Shown here: piece by piece, positions 1 through 8,550 of the stretch
Layout: each line of letters starts with the position of its first letter
Position numbering within the stretch: position 1 is the stretch's first letter
Assembly: GCA_026706935.1 (NCBI GenBank)
Contig: JAPOXV010000026.1
Location: 711,721-775,720 of the forward strand
DNA from: Gammaproteobacteria bacterium
GTDB lineage: Bacteria > Pseudomonadota > Gammaproteobacteria > Pseudomonadales > Azotimanducaceae
Length of the DNA: 64,000 bases
Reading direction: 5' to 3'
Notes under the pieces: model-generated
Told to the model about the DNA's origin: nothing
The model's database searches: none
The model's input: only the letters and a program-made list of their open reading frames with translations
Position numbers and translations under genes: made by a program

Positions 1-1679
1 CGAATTTCTGCGGCCAGAAAATGTAGTAGTTTGATGGAAAGGTCGGTACTTGCATCATCAGTCGCCGCGTCATGTACAAACATCGCTCGGTCCTCAATGT
101 TCTCCTCGTCCGCTGCCGCAACGTATTCAAGTGCGATTTGCCCAGCATCGTGGCGAACGGATACCTGCAAACGACGTTCTTCCGCTGTCGCCTCTTCGTT
201 GCTGTCAATGAGAGTCAGGAGAAGCTCCTCGTTGACTTGCTGGAGCCGAATCACAGATTCCTCACTCCAATTCCATCGCCTAGCCGCTGCGGAGAGGAAC
301 TCGGTCAGCTCGGGTAGGCTTTCTATCGCCAATTTCGTTTGAATGCGTCGTCGTCGTGAACCAAGGATCTCCCACATCAGGGTGAGAGCGATTGCGACTA
401 ATCCGCCGACTGTCATTCCATTGCGTAACAATGTCCCCCAAAACCCGCTTCCTGTTAGGAGGTCGGGGAAAATCAGCTCGAATTGAAAACCGATGCCGAT
501 CCAGAGTGATACACCCGTAATAATCGATTTTCGAAAGTCGAGACCGTCCCGAAAGACGAGTTTCATCCCTACGATAAACAACATCGCTAGGATGACTGTT
601 ATGTACGCTCCGGCAACGGGATTCGGGAGTGCGATGATGACGGCCTTTAATTTTGGTAGAAACGCCAGAATGAGGAATATCACTCCAATATAGATCCCGA
701 CGCGCCGCGAGGCTACGCCGGTTAATTCAGTAACCGCAATGCTCGAGGAGTACGTTGTATTTGGCACTGTGCCAAGAAAGCCCGATAAGAGGTTGCCGAT
801 CCCATCAGCGCCAACGGCTCCTTGTACAACGCGATAGTCTGGTGCTCTGGGTTGCCGCTGGGAGACTCGCTGAATGGCTACGCTGTCCCCGATGGTTTCA
901 ACGAGCCCTACGACCGTGACGAGAATGAATGCAGGGACAAGCCCCCAGAATTTCGGCCCGAATGAGAGGTCGATGCCTGGCCATCCCCATGTTGGCAAGC
1001 CGATCCAAGCCGCTTCACGAATGGGTGTAGCGTCGAACAGCCCCAGAAATGAAGCCACAATCGTTCCTATGACTAAACCTATTAACGGCGTCCACAGTCG
1101 GAGGAATCCCGTTGCCCTCATTGCAAGGACTACGGAAATGGCAATCGTAATTGCTGCGACTATCGGTGCGTTGAAGGCAAGATGCTCCTCTGGGACGTCA
1201 ATGAGAAGATCAAAGATGATGGGAAAGACAGTCACGGGAATTAGCATGATCACAATTCCCGCGACGGTTGGCGTGATGATCCTTCGAAGTACGGAGAGCT
1301 TGAACGCGATGATGAACTGAACGATCGAGGAAACAACGATCAGTGAGCACATCAAGGCGGGTCCACCATTGATAAGCGCGGTGATACAAACGGCGATGAA
1401 AGCACCTGATGTACCCATTAGGAGGACATGCCCACTGCCAAAACGCCATACTCGGACTGCCTGGAGAATCGTTGTTGACCCAGCGATTAGTAGGACACAA
1501 AAGATTGACCATGAAAGGAACGGTTCACCAATGTTGGCGGCCTGCACAACGATCACCGGCGTCAAAACGACACCGCTGATCGTCAGCACCACGAGCTGAA
1601 ATGCAAGTCCAATCGACAGCGGTGTCGGTGGTGCTTCATCGGGCTCAAAACGAATGTCCTGTGATTCAGTCTGAGCCAT
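1..1679 (-). CDS. NCS2 xanthine/uracil-type permease with degenerate GHKL-like C-terminal domain (C-terminus cut by window edge)
   Basis: The frame is open from an ATG at 1679 to the window edge, at least 559 residues, so the C-terminus is missing. Residues about 20-460 are strongly hydrophobic with many membrane segments. They carry the nucleobase-cation-symporter-2 signature: ETIGDSVA, followed by a GTVPNTTYSSS stretch and LTGVASRRVG. In the family this region binds the base in the inner membrane. The usual Asn of the NxG motif is Ser here (YSSSIA), so the substrate is uncertain. From about residue 470 a soluble domain follows (LPELTEFL, then NEELLLTLID), which resembles the N-box helix of HATPase/anti-sigma-like folds, but the N-box Asn is replaced by Thr. 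The family assignment is firm; the C-terminal domain call is inference. It lies head-to-tail after the TPP enzyme at 1802. Confidence 0.82.
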   Translation of the reverse strand, partial: MAQTESQDIRFEPDEAPPTPLSIGLAFQLVVLTISGVVLTPVIVVQAANIGEPFLSWSIFCVLLIAGSTTILQAVRVWRFGSGHVLLMGTSGAFIAVCITALINGGPALMCSLIVVSSIVQFIIAFKLSVLRRIITPTVAGIVIMLIPVTVFPIIFDLLIDVPEEHLAFNAPIVAAITIAISVVLAMRATGFLRLWTPLIGLVIGTIVASFLGLFDATPIREAAWIGLPTWGWPGIDLSFGPKFWGLVPAFILVTVVGLVETIGDSVAIQRVSQRQPRAPDYRVVQGAVGADGIGNLLSGFLGTVPNTTYSSSIAVTELTGVASRRVGIYIGVIFLILAFLPKLKAVIIALPNPVAGAYITVILAMLFIVGMKLVFRDGLDFRKSIITGVSLWIGIGFQFELIFPDLLTGSGFWGTLLRNGMTVGGLVAIALTLMWEILGSRRRRIQTKLAIESLPELTEFLSAAARRWNWSEESVIRLQQVNEELLLTLIDSNEEATAEERRLQVSVRHDAGQIALEYVAAADEENIEDRAMFVHDAATDDASTDLSIKLLHFLAAEI

Positions 1680-1801
1680 TTCTATTCCAATCCATTACTA
1701 ATCAGTGGTGTGACTCGTCATGCTAACAGACGGCGTTCTCATTCAACGCGCGCTTCCACTCGACAATGAAAAACTCTCTGCTCGTGTCACGTCGATCTAG
1801 A

Positions 1802-3445
1802 TTACGACGCGAAGCGATCGGGCGCGCGCGAATCTTCAGCACGGGTATGTACGTCGAGTAAGACTGTCTTACCGTCTTCATTCAACCGTTTCGCTTGTAG
1901 CAATGCCGGTCCCATTTCGGCCGCTTGTTTGACTTCAATACCCTCTGCACCTAGTGCTTGTGCGAGTTGGGCGTAATTTCCCTGCATATAGGACACACCG
2001 AATTCCTCACGAGCGGTCGGAAAGCCACCGGGATAGGTCGCCATGATGCCGTTGTTCAGAACGATGGTCGTAATTGGTACACCCGCGCGAGCTGAAGTTT
2101 CGATATCGAGTCCTGACATACCGAATGCACCGTCTCCCATGAGATTTACGCACATACGATCCGGCATTGCCATCTTGGCACCGATCATGAGTGGAATCGA
2201 GAATCCGAGATGGGTTGACTTTCCCCAGCCAATGTAACCGTGAGGTGTCGTCGCTTCGTAGAACGGAACGATCTGATCTCGTGGTGCCCCGGCGTCGTGT
2301 GTCACGATGCTTTTCGTTTTGTCGAGGTTGACGTTCATTTCGTGAATAACGCGATATGGCGAAAGCGGCCCATCGTCATTGGTTAGATAGGGTTGCCACT
2401 GGGCACCCCAAGCATCTTTGGCCGATTTGATCTTTTCTTTAACGCCTGTCTCTCGAGGCTCTTCGCCGATCAATCCCTTAACGCTATCGATGAGCGCTTC
2501 TAGTGTCAGTTTTGTGTCACCAATCAAACCGATGTCTGCGCGGGTGTCTTTGTTTATTTCGTTGTCGTCGATTACATTGTGGATAAGAAAAGCGTCAGGG
2601 CGTACCCTCTGTGCGTATGGCGATGTCGTCAGCGACGCACCGATCGCGAAGACCAAGTCACATTCGCGAAGCCATTGCGCTGCTGGACCCGTAACGGTGG
2701 AACCGCCAGCACCGACGGAGAGAGGATGTCGCTCGTCAAAGGCGGACTTACCTGGCATTGTGGTAAACACAGCGACGTCAAGTAACTCCGCGAGCTCTTG
2801 TAACTCGGCGGTCGCGCCAGCGCTCATCACACCTGCGCCTGCCCATAGAAGGGGATTGTTCGCTTCGATTAGTTTCTGAGCGGCATCTCGTATCGCGCTA
2901 GCGGACGGCATAAATAGAGCGGATTCTGGCGATCGATACGCAGGTGCGTTTTCTGGTATTTCAGCGCCACACACGTCACCAGGTAACTCCACCACAACAG
3001 GTCCTGGGCGTCCTGTTCGGAGAGCGTGGAATGCACGTCGCATTACGGTCGATGTTTGCCTTGGACTAGTAACAAACTCAATGTGTTTAACGACCGTGTC
3101 CCATGTGTTCGCGGCGACCGTATTCGGTCGGACGAATAGCATGCTTAAGGGATTACCGCCAGGTAATGCGAGGATCGGGACCGCGTCTGCATGCGCTTGG
3201 GCTAGTCCCCCAACTGAGTTCTCCGCGCCTGCCTGTGATTGCATGGCGACTACGCCGAATCGCTGTCGATCGGAACATCGCGAGAACCCGTCTGCTGCCA
3301 TGACAGCGCCACGTTCGTGTCGGAAGGCGATTGGTCGGATTCCAACCTTGGCGACGGTTTCTATTAAGGGATTAGAGGGGTAACAGGATATCCACTCCAC
3401 ACCTTCAGCTTTGAGAATATCTGCGACTAAATCGTTACTGTTCAT
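1802..3445 (-). CDS. Thiamine-diphosphate-dependent enzyme, acetolactate-synthase-like
   Basis: The protein has 547 residues from the ATG at 3445; an in-frame start at 3475 would add ten residues with no family support. The three-domain TPP-enzyme layout is visible. The N-terminal pyrimidine-binding domain has the activating Glu in RHERGA (E44). A central domain follows. The C-terminal PP-binding domain has GDGAFGMSG and, after it, NNG. This places it with the acetolactate synthase/benzoylformate decarboxylase superfamily. The substrate cannot be read from sequence, and there is no small regulatory subunit next to it, so a role in branched-chain amino-acid synthesis is not supported. It is divergent from the enoyl-CoA hydratase at 3566, with about 120 bases between starts that must hold both promoters. 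Confidence 0.8.
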   Translation of the reverse strand: MNSNDLVADILKAEGVEWISCYPSNPLIETVAKVGIRPIAFRHERGAVMAADGFSRCSDRQRFGVVAMQSQAGAENSVGGLAQAHADAVPILALPGGNPLSMLFVRPNTVAANTWDTVVKHIEFVTSPRQTSTVMRRAFHALRTGRPGPVVVELPGDVCGAEIPENAPAYRSPESALFMPSASAIRDAAQKLIEANNPLLWAGAGVMSAGATAELQELAELLDVAVFTTMPGKSAFDERHPLSVGAGGSTVTGPAAQWLRECDLVFAIGASLTTSPYAQRVRPDAFLIHNVIDDNEINKDTRADIGLIGDTKLTLEALIDSVKGLIGEEPRETGVKEKIKSAKDAWGAQWQPYLTNDDGPLSPYRVIHEMNVNLDKTKSIVTHDAGAPRDQIVPFYEATTPHGYIGWGKSTHLGFSIPLMIGAKMAMPDRMCVNLMGDGAFGMSGLDIETSARAGVPITTIVLNNGIMATYPGGFPTAREEFGVSYMQGNYAQLAQALGAEGIEVKQAAEMGPALLQAKRLNEDGKTVLLDVHTRAEDSRAPDRFAS

Positions 3446-3565
3446 AGGTGCTTGACGCCGAAAAACTGCATGCAATTATCAGTTCGGTGTTTTGGGGACA
3501 GCACTGGCTATATCCTTCGCAGACGCGAAAACACGCTATCTACCACGTCTACTGAATGCACTGAA

Positions 3566-4363
3566 ATGTCGGATTACAAGAACTTAATCTGTGAAACGAA
3601 AGGCTTCATCGCAACGGTGACCTTCAATCGACCCCGTAAGATGAACGCATTGGACTCGGCGACCCTTGAAGAAATTGAAGCGGTTGCACATTCTTTTCGT
3701 GACGATGCCGAAACAAGGGTTGTCGTCTTCACCGGTACCGGAAAGCATTTTTCAAGCGGTGCGGATCTTTCGCCTGAAGTCCAACCGATTGACGTGAACG
3801 CGAACCTTGCGTTGCGTCGCCGTCGAGCGCGAATAGGTGAACGCGCGATTAATGCGATCTACGACATGGATCAGATCACCATCGCGGCATGGAACGGTGG
3901 TGCTTTAGGTGGAGGCGCTTGTTTGACAACCGCAATGGACTTTCGAGTCGGTGCGGATGACTGCTTCATGCAGTATCCGGAGATAGAAATTGGCGTCAAT
4001 TTAATGTGGAAAAGTCTCCCTCTTATCACGCACCTCGCGGGGCCAGCGAAGGCGAAACGACTCGTGGCGGGAGGCGAACGAATTCACGCGGAAGAGCTCC
4101 ATTCGTGGGGGATTCTTGACGCTCTCGTACCACGTGATGAGTTGCTTCGCACTGCTATGAATTGGGCAGAACGATACGCTAACCTATCGCCGATCCCTCA
4201 GCAAATGATCAAGCAAAGTGTGAACGCGATTACATCGGCGCTGGATTCCGCTGTCATGCACATGGATGTAGATCAGAACCTATTCTCCGCTTCGACCGAA
4301 GATCGGCGGGAGGCGATCCGGTCGTACTTAGCGAAGACGAAACCAACGTTTACCGGGAATTAA
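3566..4363 (+). CDS. Enoyl-CoA hydratase/isomerase family protein
   Basis: This is a crotonase-fold protein of 265 residues when started at the ATG at 3566. The frame stays open to 3452, but the first family-like residues are MSDYKNLICE. The oxyanion-hole segments are present: HFSSGADL near residue 62 and the glycine-rich GGALGGGACL near 109. The following PEIEIG segment matches the usual PE..LG stretch, but the canonical PGxGG after it is replaced by NLMWKS. Hydratase, isomerase or hydrolase activity on a CoA thioester therefore cannot be separated. The stop overlaps the 3' end of ileS by 4 nt in convergent orientation. Confidence 0.82.
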   Translation: MSDYKNLICETKGFIATVTFNRPRKMNALDSATLEEIEAVAHSFRDDAETRVVVFTGTGKHFSSGADLSPEVQPIDVNANLALRRRRARIGERAINAIYDMDQITIAAWNGGALGGGACLTTAMDFRVGADDCFMQYPEIEIGVNLMWKSLPLITHLAGPAKAKRLVAGGERIHAEELHSWGILDALVPRDELLRTAMNWAERYANLSPIPQQMIKQSVNAITSALDSAVMHMDVDQNLFSASTEDRREAIRSYLAKTKPTFTGN

Positions 4364-7300
4364 GCAGCTTCCCTGCGCTCGAGATCGAAACGGAATTCCT
4401 CACCATCGAGATTCTCAACGAAGGCGTCGGTTGACTGGGCGTTCACGTTTGTCGTTAGCGTTTCTCTCACGATATAGTCGCGATGTTGGTCAATTGCTTG
4501 GAGTACCCGCTGTGACCCGTCGACAAACAGGTCGATCCGATCCGTCACTTGTAGTTGCTTGGCTTTTCTCGCAAGCTGAATGCGATGCACGAGCTCTCTT
4601 GCTAAGCCTTCAAGCGCAAGTTCGTCACTGATTTCCATGTTGAGCTCGATCGATATTAGTCGATCCGTGACGACATTAGTACCTTCGATTGCTTCACGAA
4701 ACACCTGTATTTCATCAGTAGTAAACACCTCTCCATCTACTTCTAGTGAACCTCTTGTTCTAAGGGTCTCAATCTCAGCTACACTCAGATTTGAGATGCT
4801 CTGTTGAAACGCTTTCATCCGGTTGCCTAAGCGTTTACCAAGCACTGGGAAGTTAGGTTTCGCATACTGCTTGATGAACTGCGACTCATTGCTCTCGTAA
4901 ACAACCTGTTTTACGTTGAGTTCTGTCACGACGTACGATTCAAGCTTGCGCAATCCGTCCAGGATTTCATCGTCACGATGGATGATTGTCAATCGCGAAA
5001 GTGGTACTCGCAGATTGACTTTTTGGTCCTCACGCTGTCGACGCCCTAAAAGGATGACTTGCTGCATACGTCCGACGGCACTTTCAAGATCGGTGTCTTC
5101 CAGCGAGTTGTCCGCAACGGGATACTGACACAAATGAACTGATTCTGTAAGCGTGACGTTGCCGAACTCTCTAAGCTCTCGGAAGAGGTATTCTGAAAGA
5201 AACGGTGCACAAGGTGCCATGGCTTGAGTGAGTTCAACCAATGCTTGATACAAAGCGGAATATGCGGCGCGTTTGTCGACCTCAAGTCCTGATGCCCAGA
5301 ACCTTGAACGGTTCAAACGAATGTAACCGTTGTTCAGATCTTCAATGAACTCAAATAAGCGAGGTACAACACCGTAGAGCCGGTACGCCTCCATTTCACG
5401 ACTAATCGTTGACTTGAGCGTCTGGAGTTTAGACAGGAGCCATCGATCGAGAATGTTGTCAAACCGGTCGACCTTTTGGTCGTAGGTCCACCCATCGATT
5501 TCAGCGTAGAGCTTGAAGAATGAAAAGGCGTTGTACCAAGGTAATAAGGCTCGACGTACGATCGCTTCGACGCCCTTGTCTACGAATCGCTGCTCTTCTG
5601 CACGCATCAACCCGGAATTGATTAGGTAGAGTCTCAGCGCGTCGGCACCGTAGTGCTCCATTAGCTCAACGGGGTCCGTGTAGTTTTTGAGACTCTTGGA
5701 CATTTTGCGGCCATCTTCTGCAAGCACCATCCCGTTGACGATCACGTTCTTAAAAGCCGGTTGGTCGTATATAGCACTGGATAACGCCATCAACGTATAG
5801 AACCAGCCACGGGTTTGGTCGAGCCCTTCGGCGATGAAGTCCGCCGGGAATACCTGCTCAAACGTATCGGCATTCTCAAATGGGTAGTGCTGCTGAGCGT
5901 ATGGCATGGAGCCGGATTCAAACCAACAGTCCAAAACTTCGCTGACGCGCCGGTATTCCCCTTCCTCACCCTCGATTGTGAACGTCAGGTCGTCCACATG
6001 TTCACGATGCAGATCGGTAGGCGTCGCCCCAGTGTAATTGGTTAGTTCTTCGCGTGAACCGATACAAACGAAGTTACCGGTGGTGTCGTTTTCCCAGATC
6101 GGTAGTGGCGTACCCCACACACGATTGCGCGAGATCGCCCAATCTCGGGCATTTTCGAGCCAGTTTCCGAATCGACCCTCTTGAATGTGCTCGGGCACCC
6201 ATCGAACCCGTTGATTCGCAGCGATGAGCCGATCTTTGAACTCACCGATGTTGACAAACCAAGACGGTACGGCGCGATAGATGAGCGGTGTATCGGAACG
6301 GTAACAGTATGGGTAGTTGTGTTGTATCGTGGTGTGTTCGAGTAAAACGTCACGATCGCGCAACCATCGTATGATGTCGCGGTCAGCTTCCTTGACGTTT
6401 TGACCGGCGAAATCGCTCACGTCACCCATGAATTCACCACTCATGGTGACTGGACATACTCCAGTCGGCAATCCATGTGCGAGCGCAATGCGTTGGTCGT
6501 CTTCGCCAAACGCTGGCGCTTGGTGCACGATTCCGGTTCCTTCATCGGTAGAGACGTAATCGTCGGCGAGCACGACGAACGCGCCTTCTTTCGCATATTC
6601 TGCAAAATAGGGGAATAACGGTTCGTATGCACGACCTATAAGATCATGACCTAGTATGCGTGAGACCACATCGAGTCGGTGGTGCTCAAGGTAAGTCTCT
6701 AGGCGTTCCTCCGCGAGATAGAAGAGCCGGTCGGATTCGGCCTCCCGAACGAGAACATACTGGATGTCTTCGCCTACACAGAGCGCCAAGTTTGAAGGTA
6801 AGGTCCACGGCGTCGTGGTCCATGCCGATATGTATGCATCTTCATCGTTGAGCTTGAAGAGTACCGTGATAGCAGGATCTTGAACGTCTTTGTAATTACT
6901 CGTCGCCTCGAAATTCGACAGGGGCGTCTCGAGTGCCGTAGAGACGGGCATAACCTTGCTACCGCGATAGATCAGTCCTTTTTCCCATAGTTGCTTGACC
7001 ACCCACCAAACGGATTCCATGAACCATACGTCCATGGTCTTGTACTGGTTATCAAAATCAACCCAACGGCCGAGCCGGGAAATGATCGAACGCCATTCCT
7101 TTGTGTAGCGATCGACGATCGCGCGACATTCGTCGTTGTATCCGGCAACGCCGAGTGCCTGGAGTGCTTCGTGCGCCGACATTCCTAGTTTTTTGTCGAT
7201 TTCGTGTTCGATCGGTAAACCGTGACAGTCCCAACCAAATCGTCTGGATACATATCGACCTTTCATCGTCCAATACCGCGGTACGACGTCCTTAATGACC

Positions 7301-7491
7301 GATGCGAGCAGATTGCCGTGGTGGGGTAGACCAGTGGCGAACGGCGGTCCGTCATAAAAGGTGTACGGTTTGGCATCGCGAGATTGATCGAGCGACTTCT
7401 GAAAGGTCTCATTCTCAGTCCAGAAAGCCAAAATATCGCGTTCCATCTCTGGAAACGAGAATGGTTCGGGATGGTTCGTAGAATCGGACAT
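4360..7491 (-). CDS. ileS: Isoleucyl-tRNA synthetase, type 2 (eukaryotic-like)
   Basis: This class I aminoacyl-tRNA synthetase has 1043 residues and charges tRNA-Ile with isoleucine. The N-terminus has FYDGPPFATGLP followed by the HIGH-type motif, here HHGN (residues 57-60). WDCHGLP follows, and the KMSKS loop is at 596-600. The start is the ATG at 7491. Length, the FPEMERDILAFW opening and the lack of a C-terminal Cys4 zinc finger all match the type-2 clade, which is typical of eukaryotes and some bacteria and is known for mupirocin tolerance. The type-1 enzyme is the usual form in Gammaproteobacteria. The fourth HIGH position being Asn rather than His is unusual. No second ileS is visible here, so whether this is the only copy is unknown. 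Confidence 0.95.
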   Translation of the reverse strand: MSDSTNHPEPFSFPEMERDILAFWTENETFQKSLDQSRDAKPYTFYDGPPFATGLPHHGNLLASVIKDVVPRYWTMKGRYVSRRFGWDCHGLPIEHEIDKKLGMSAHEALQALGVAGYNDECRAIVDRYTKEWRSIISRLGRWVDFDNQYKTMDVWFMESVWWVVKQLWEKGLIYRGSKVMPVSTALETPLSNFEATSNYKDVQDPAITVLFKLNDEDAYISAWTTTPWTLPSNLALCVGEDIQYVLVREAESDRLFYLAEERLETYLEHHRLDVVSRILGHDLIGRAYEPLFPYFAEYAKEGAFVVLADDYVSTDEGTGIVHQAPAFGEDDQRIALAHGLPTGVCPVTMSGEFMGDVSDFAGQNVKEADRDIIRWLRDRDVLLEHTTIQHNYPYCYRSDTPLIYRAVPSWFVNIGEFKDRLIAANQRVRWVPEHIQEGRFGNWLENARDWAISRNRVWGTPLPIWENDTTGNFVCIGSREELTNYTGATPTDLHREHVDDLTFTIEGEEGEYRRVSEVLDCWFESGSMPYAQQHYPFENADTFEQVFPADFIAEGLDQTRGWFYTLMALSSAIYDQPAFKNVIVNGMVLAEDGRKMSKSLKNYTDPVELMEHYGADALRLYLINSGLMRAEEQRFVDKGVEAIVRRALLPWYNAFSFFKLYAEIDGWTYDQKVDRFDNILDRWLLSKLQTLKSTISREMEAYRLYGVVPRLFEFIEDLNNGYIRLNRSRFWASGLEVDKRAAYSALYQALVELTQAMAPCAPFLSEYLFRELREFGNVTLTESVHLCQYPVADNSLEDTDLESAVGRMQQVILLGRRQREDQKVNLRVPLSRLTIIHRDDEILDGLRKLESYVVTELNVKQVVYESNESQFIKQYAKPNFPVLGKRLGNRMKAFQQSISNLSVAEIETLRTRGSLEVDGEVFTTDEIQVFREAIEGTNVVTDRLISIELNMEISDELALEGLARELVHRIQLARKAKQLQVTDRIDLFVDGSQRVLQAIDQHRDYIVRETLTTNVNAQSTDAFVENLDGEEFRFDLERREAA

Positions 7492-7521
7492 GAGAGCGGG
7501 AAACTAGCGCTGGATATAGAC

Positions 7522-7545
7522 AAATCCGCCTGAAAAGGCGGATTT
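7522..7545. promoter_or_regulatory. Hairpin between divergent ileS and LLM genes
   Basis: A perfect 9-bp inverted repeat: AAATCCGCC (7522-7530) and GGCGGATTT (7537-7545), six-base loop. On the plus strand it is followed by two more T, giving TTTTT. It lies about 30 bases upstream of the ileS ATG, inside the expected ileS leader, and upstream of the plus-strand gene. It could be a weak bidirectional terminator or an attenuator for ileS. Confidence 0.45.
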
Positions 7546-7579
7546 TTGCGGCGAAATTATAGGGTCGCGCACCTTTTAG

Positions 7580-7608
7580 TTGACTCGCCAAATCGGAGCG
7601 ACTAAGAG
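7580..7608 (+). promoter_or_regulatory. Candidate sigma70 promoter for the LLM oxidoreductase
   Basis: TTGACT (7580-7585), 17-base spacer, then TAAGAG (7603-7608), about 40 bases before the GTG start at 7650. The -35 is good and the -10 is weak. The gene has a clear AGGAGT ribosome-binding site at 7638-7643. Confidence 0.35.
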
Positions 7609-7649
7609 GCTAATCGCGTCAGTTTTTTACATGTATTAGGAGTATTTGC

Positions 7650-8510
7650 GTGAGAGTAGGAATCGTCTTTCCTCACCATGAAATTGGAACCGATCCTGGT
7701 GCAATCAAAGCATATGCGCAAGGCGCGGAAGCGATGGGTGCTGATCACATGTTGATTTATGATCACGTTTTAGGCGCAGACCCCAACCGCCCCGGGGGTT
7801 GGCATGGTCCTTACGACAAGGATGTCGCGTTCCATGAGCCGTTTACAACATTTGCGTTCATGGCGGCTGTAACTGAAACAATCGAGTTTACGACAGCGGT
7901 ACTGATACTGCCGCAGCGGCAAACCGCGCTCGTTGCTAAACAGGCGGCACAACTCGCCATTCTGTCTAACAATCGCTTTCGTTTGGGTATCGGTACGGGT
8001 TGGAACACCGTCGAATACGAAGCACTTAACGTTCCGTTCGATGCTCGCGGTACGCGACAGGCGGAGCAAGTCGAATTAATGCGGAAGCTCTGGATGAGCG
8101 ACGCATTTACATACGAAGGAAGGTTTCACACGGTGACGCAGGCGAGTATTTTGCCGCGACCTTCACAAACGATCCCAATATGGTTCGGAGGCGGCGTACC
8201 CGCGTTACTGAAGCGCTGTGCAAGGCTTGGCGACGGGTGGATTCCTATAGGAACGCCTAACGAGGCATCCGCTGAGATGATCGAATTTATGAAGAAGGAA
8301 CGAGAGTCTGCCGGTTTGTCTTGGGATTCGTTTGGTATTCAAGCGCAAGTTCAGTTTCAAGGCGGCGATCCTGAACGTTGGCGCAACCATTTTGAAAGGT
8401 GGGAAGCGCTTGGCTGCACGCACATTGCCATAGCAACACACAACGCTGGTAATACAAACATTGACGAGCATCTCGCGTCAGCTCAAACTTACTTCGACGC
8501 CGTCTTATAA
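7650..8510 (+). CDS. LLM-class flavin/F420-dependent oxidoreductase
   Basis: A luciferase-like monooxygenase fold protein of 286 residues. The opening MRVGIVFPHHE, the YDHVLG segment near residue 38, the RLGIGTGWN segment near 112 and IPIWFGGG near 175 are typical of the group commonly annotated as F420-dependent (TIGR03619-like). The family uses F420 or FMN to reduce or oxidise small molecules; the cofactor cannot be told from sequence. The GTG start at 7650 has AGGAGT six bases upstream, which fixes the start. It is monocistronic or read into the MFS gene unless transcription stops at the terminator at 8573-8599. A second, distinct LLM protein lies at 40518-41525. Confidence 0.85.
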   Translation: MRVGIVFPHHEIGTDPGAIKAYAQGAEAMGADHMLIYDHVLGADPNRPGGWHGPYDKDVAFHEPFTTFAFMAAVTETIEFTTAVLILPQRQTALVAKQAAQLAILSNNRFRLGIGTGWNTVEYEALNVPFDARGTRQAEQVELMRKLWMSDAFTYEGRFHTVTQASILPRPSQTIPIWFGGGVPALLKRCARLGDGWIPIGTPNEASAEMIEFMKKERESAGLSWDSFGIQAQVQFQGGDPERWRNHFERWEALGCTHIAIATHNAGNTNIDEHLASAQTYFDAVL

Positions 8511-8550
8511 CGACGACAACACCACATTAGCCTAACCGTGTTGGAACGAT

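Noticed and set aside
3452-3565. N-terminal extension of the enoyl-CoA hydratase frame
   Set aside because: The extra 38 residues do not resemble the family and lie in the divergent promoter gap; the ATG at 3566 fits the fold.
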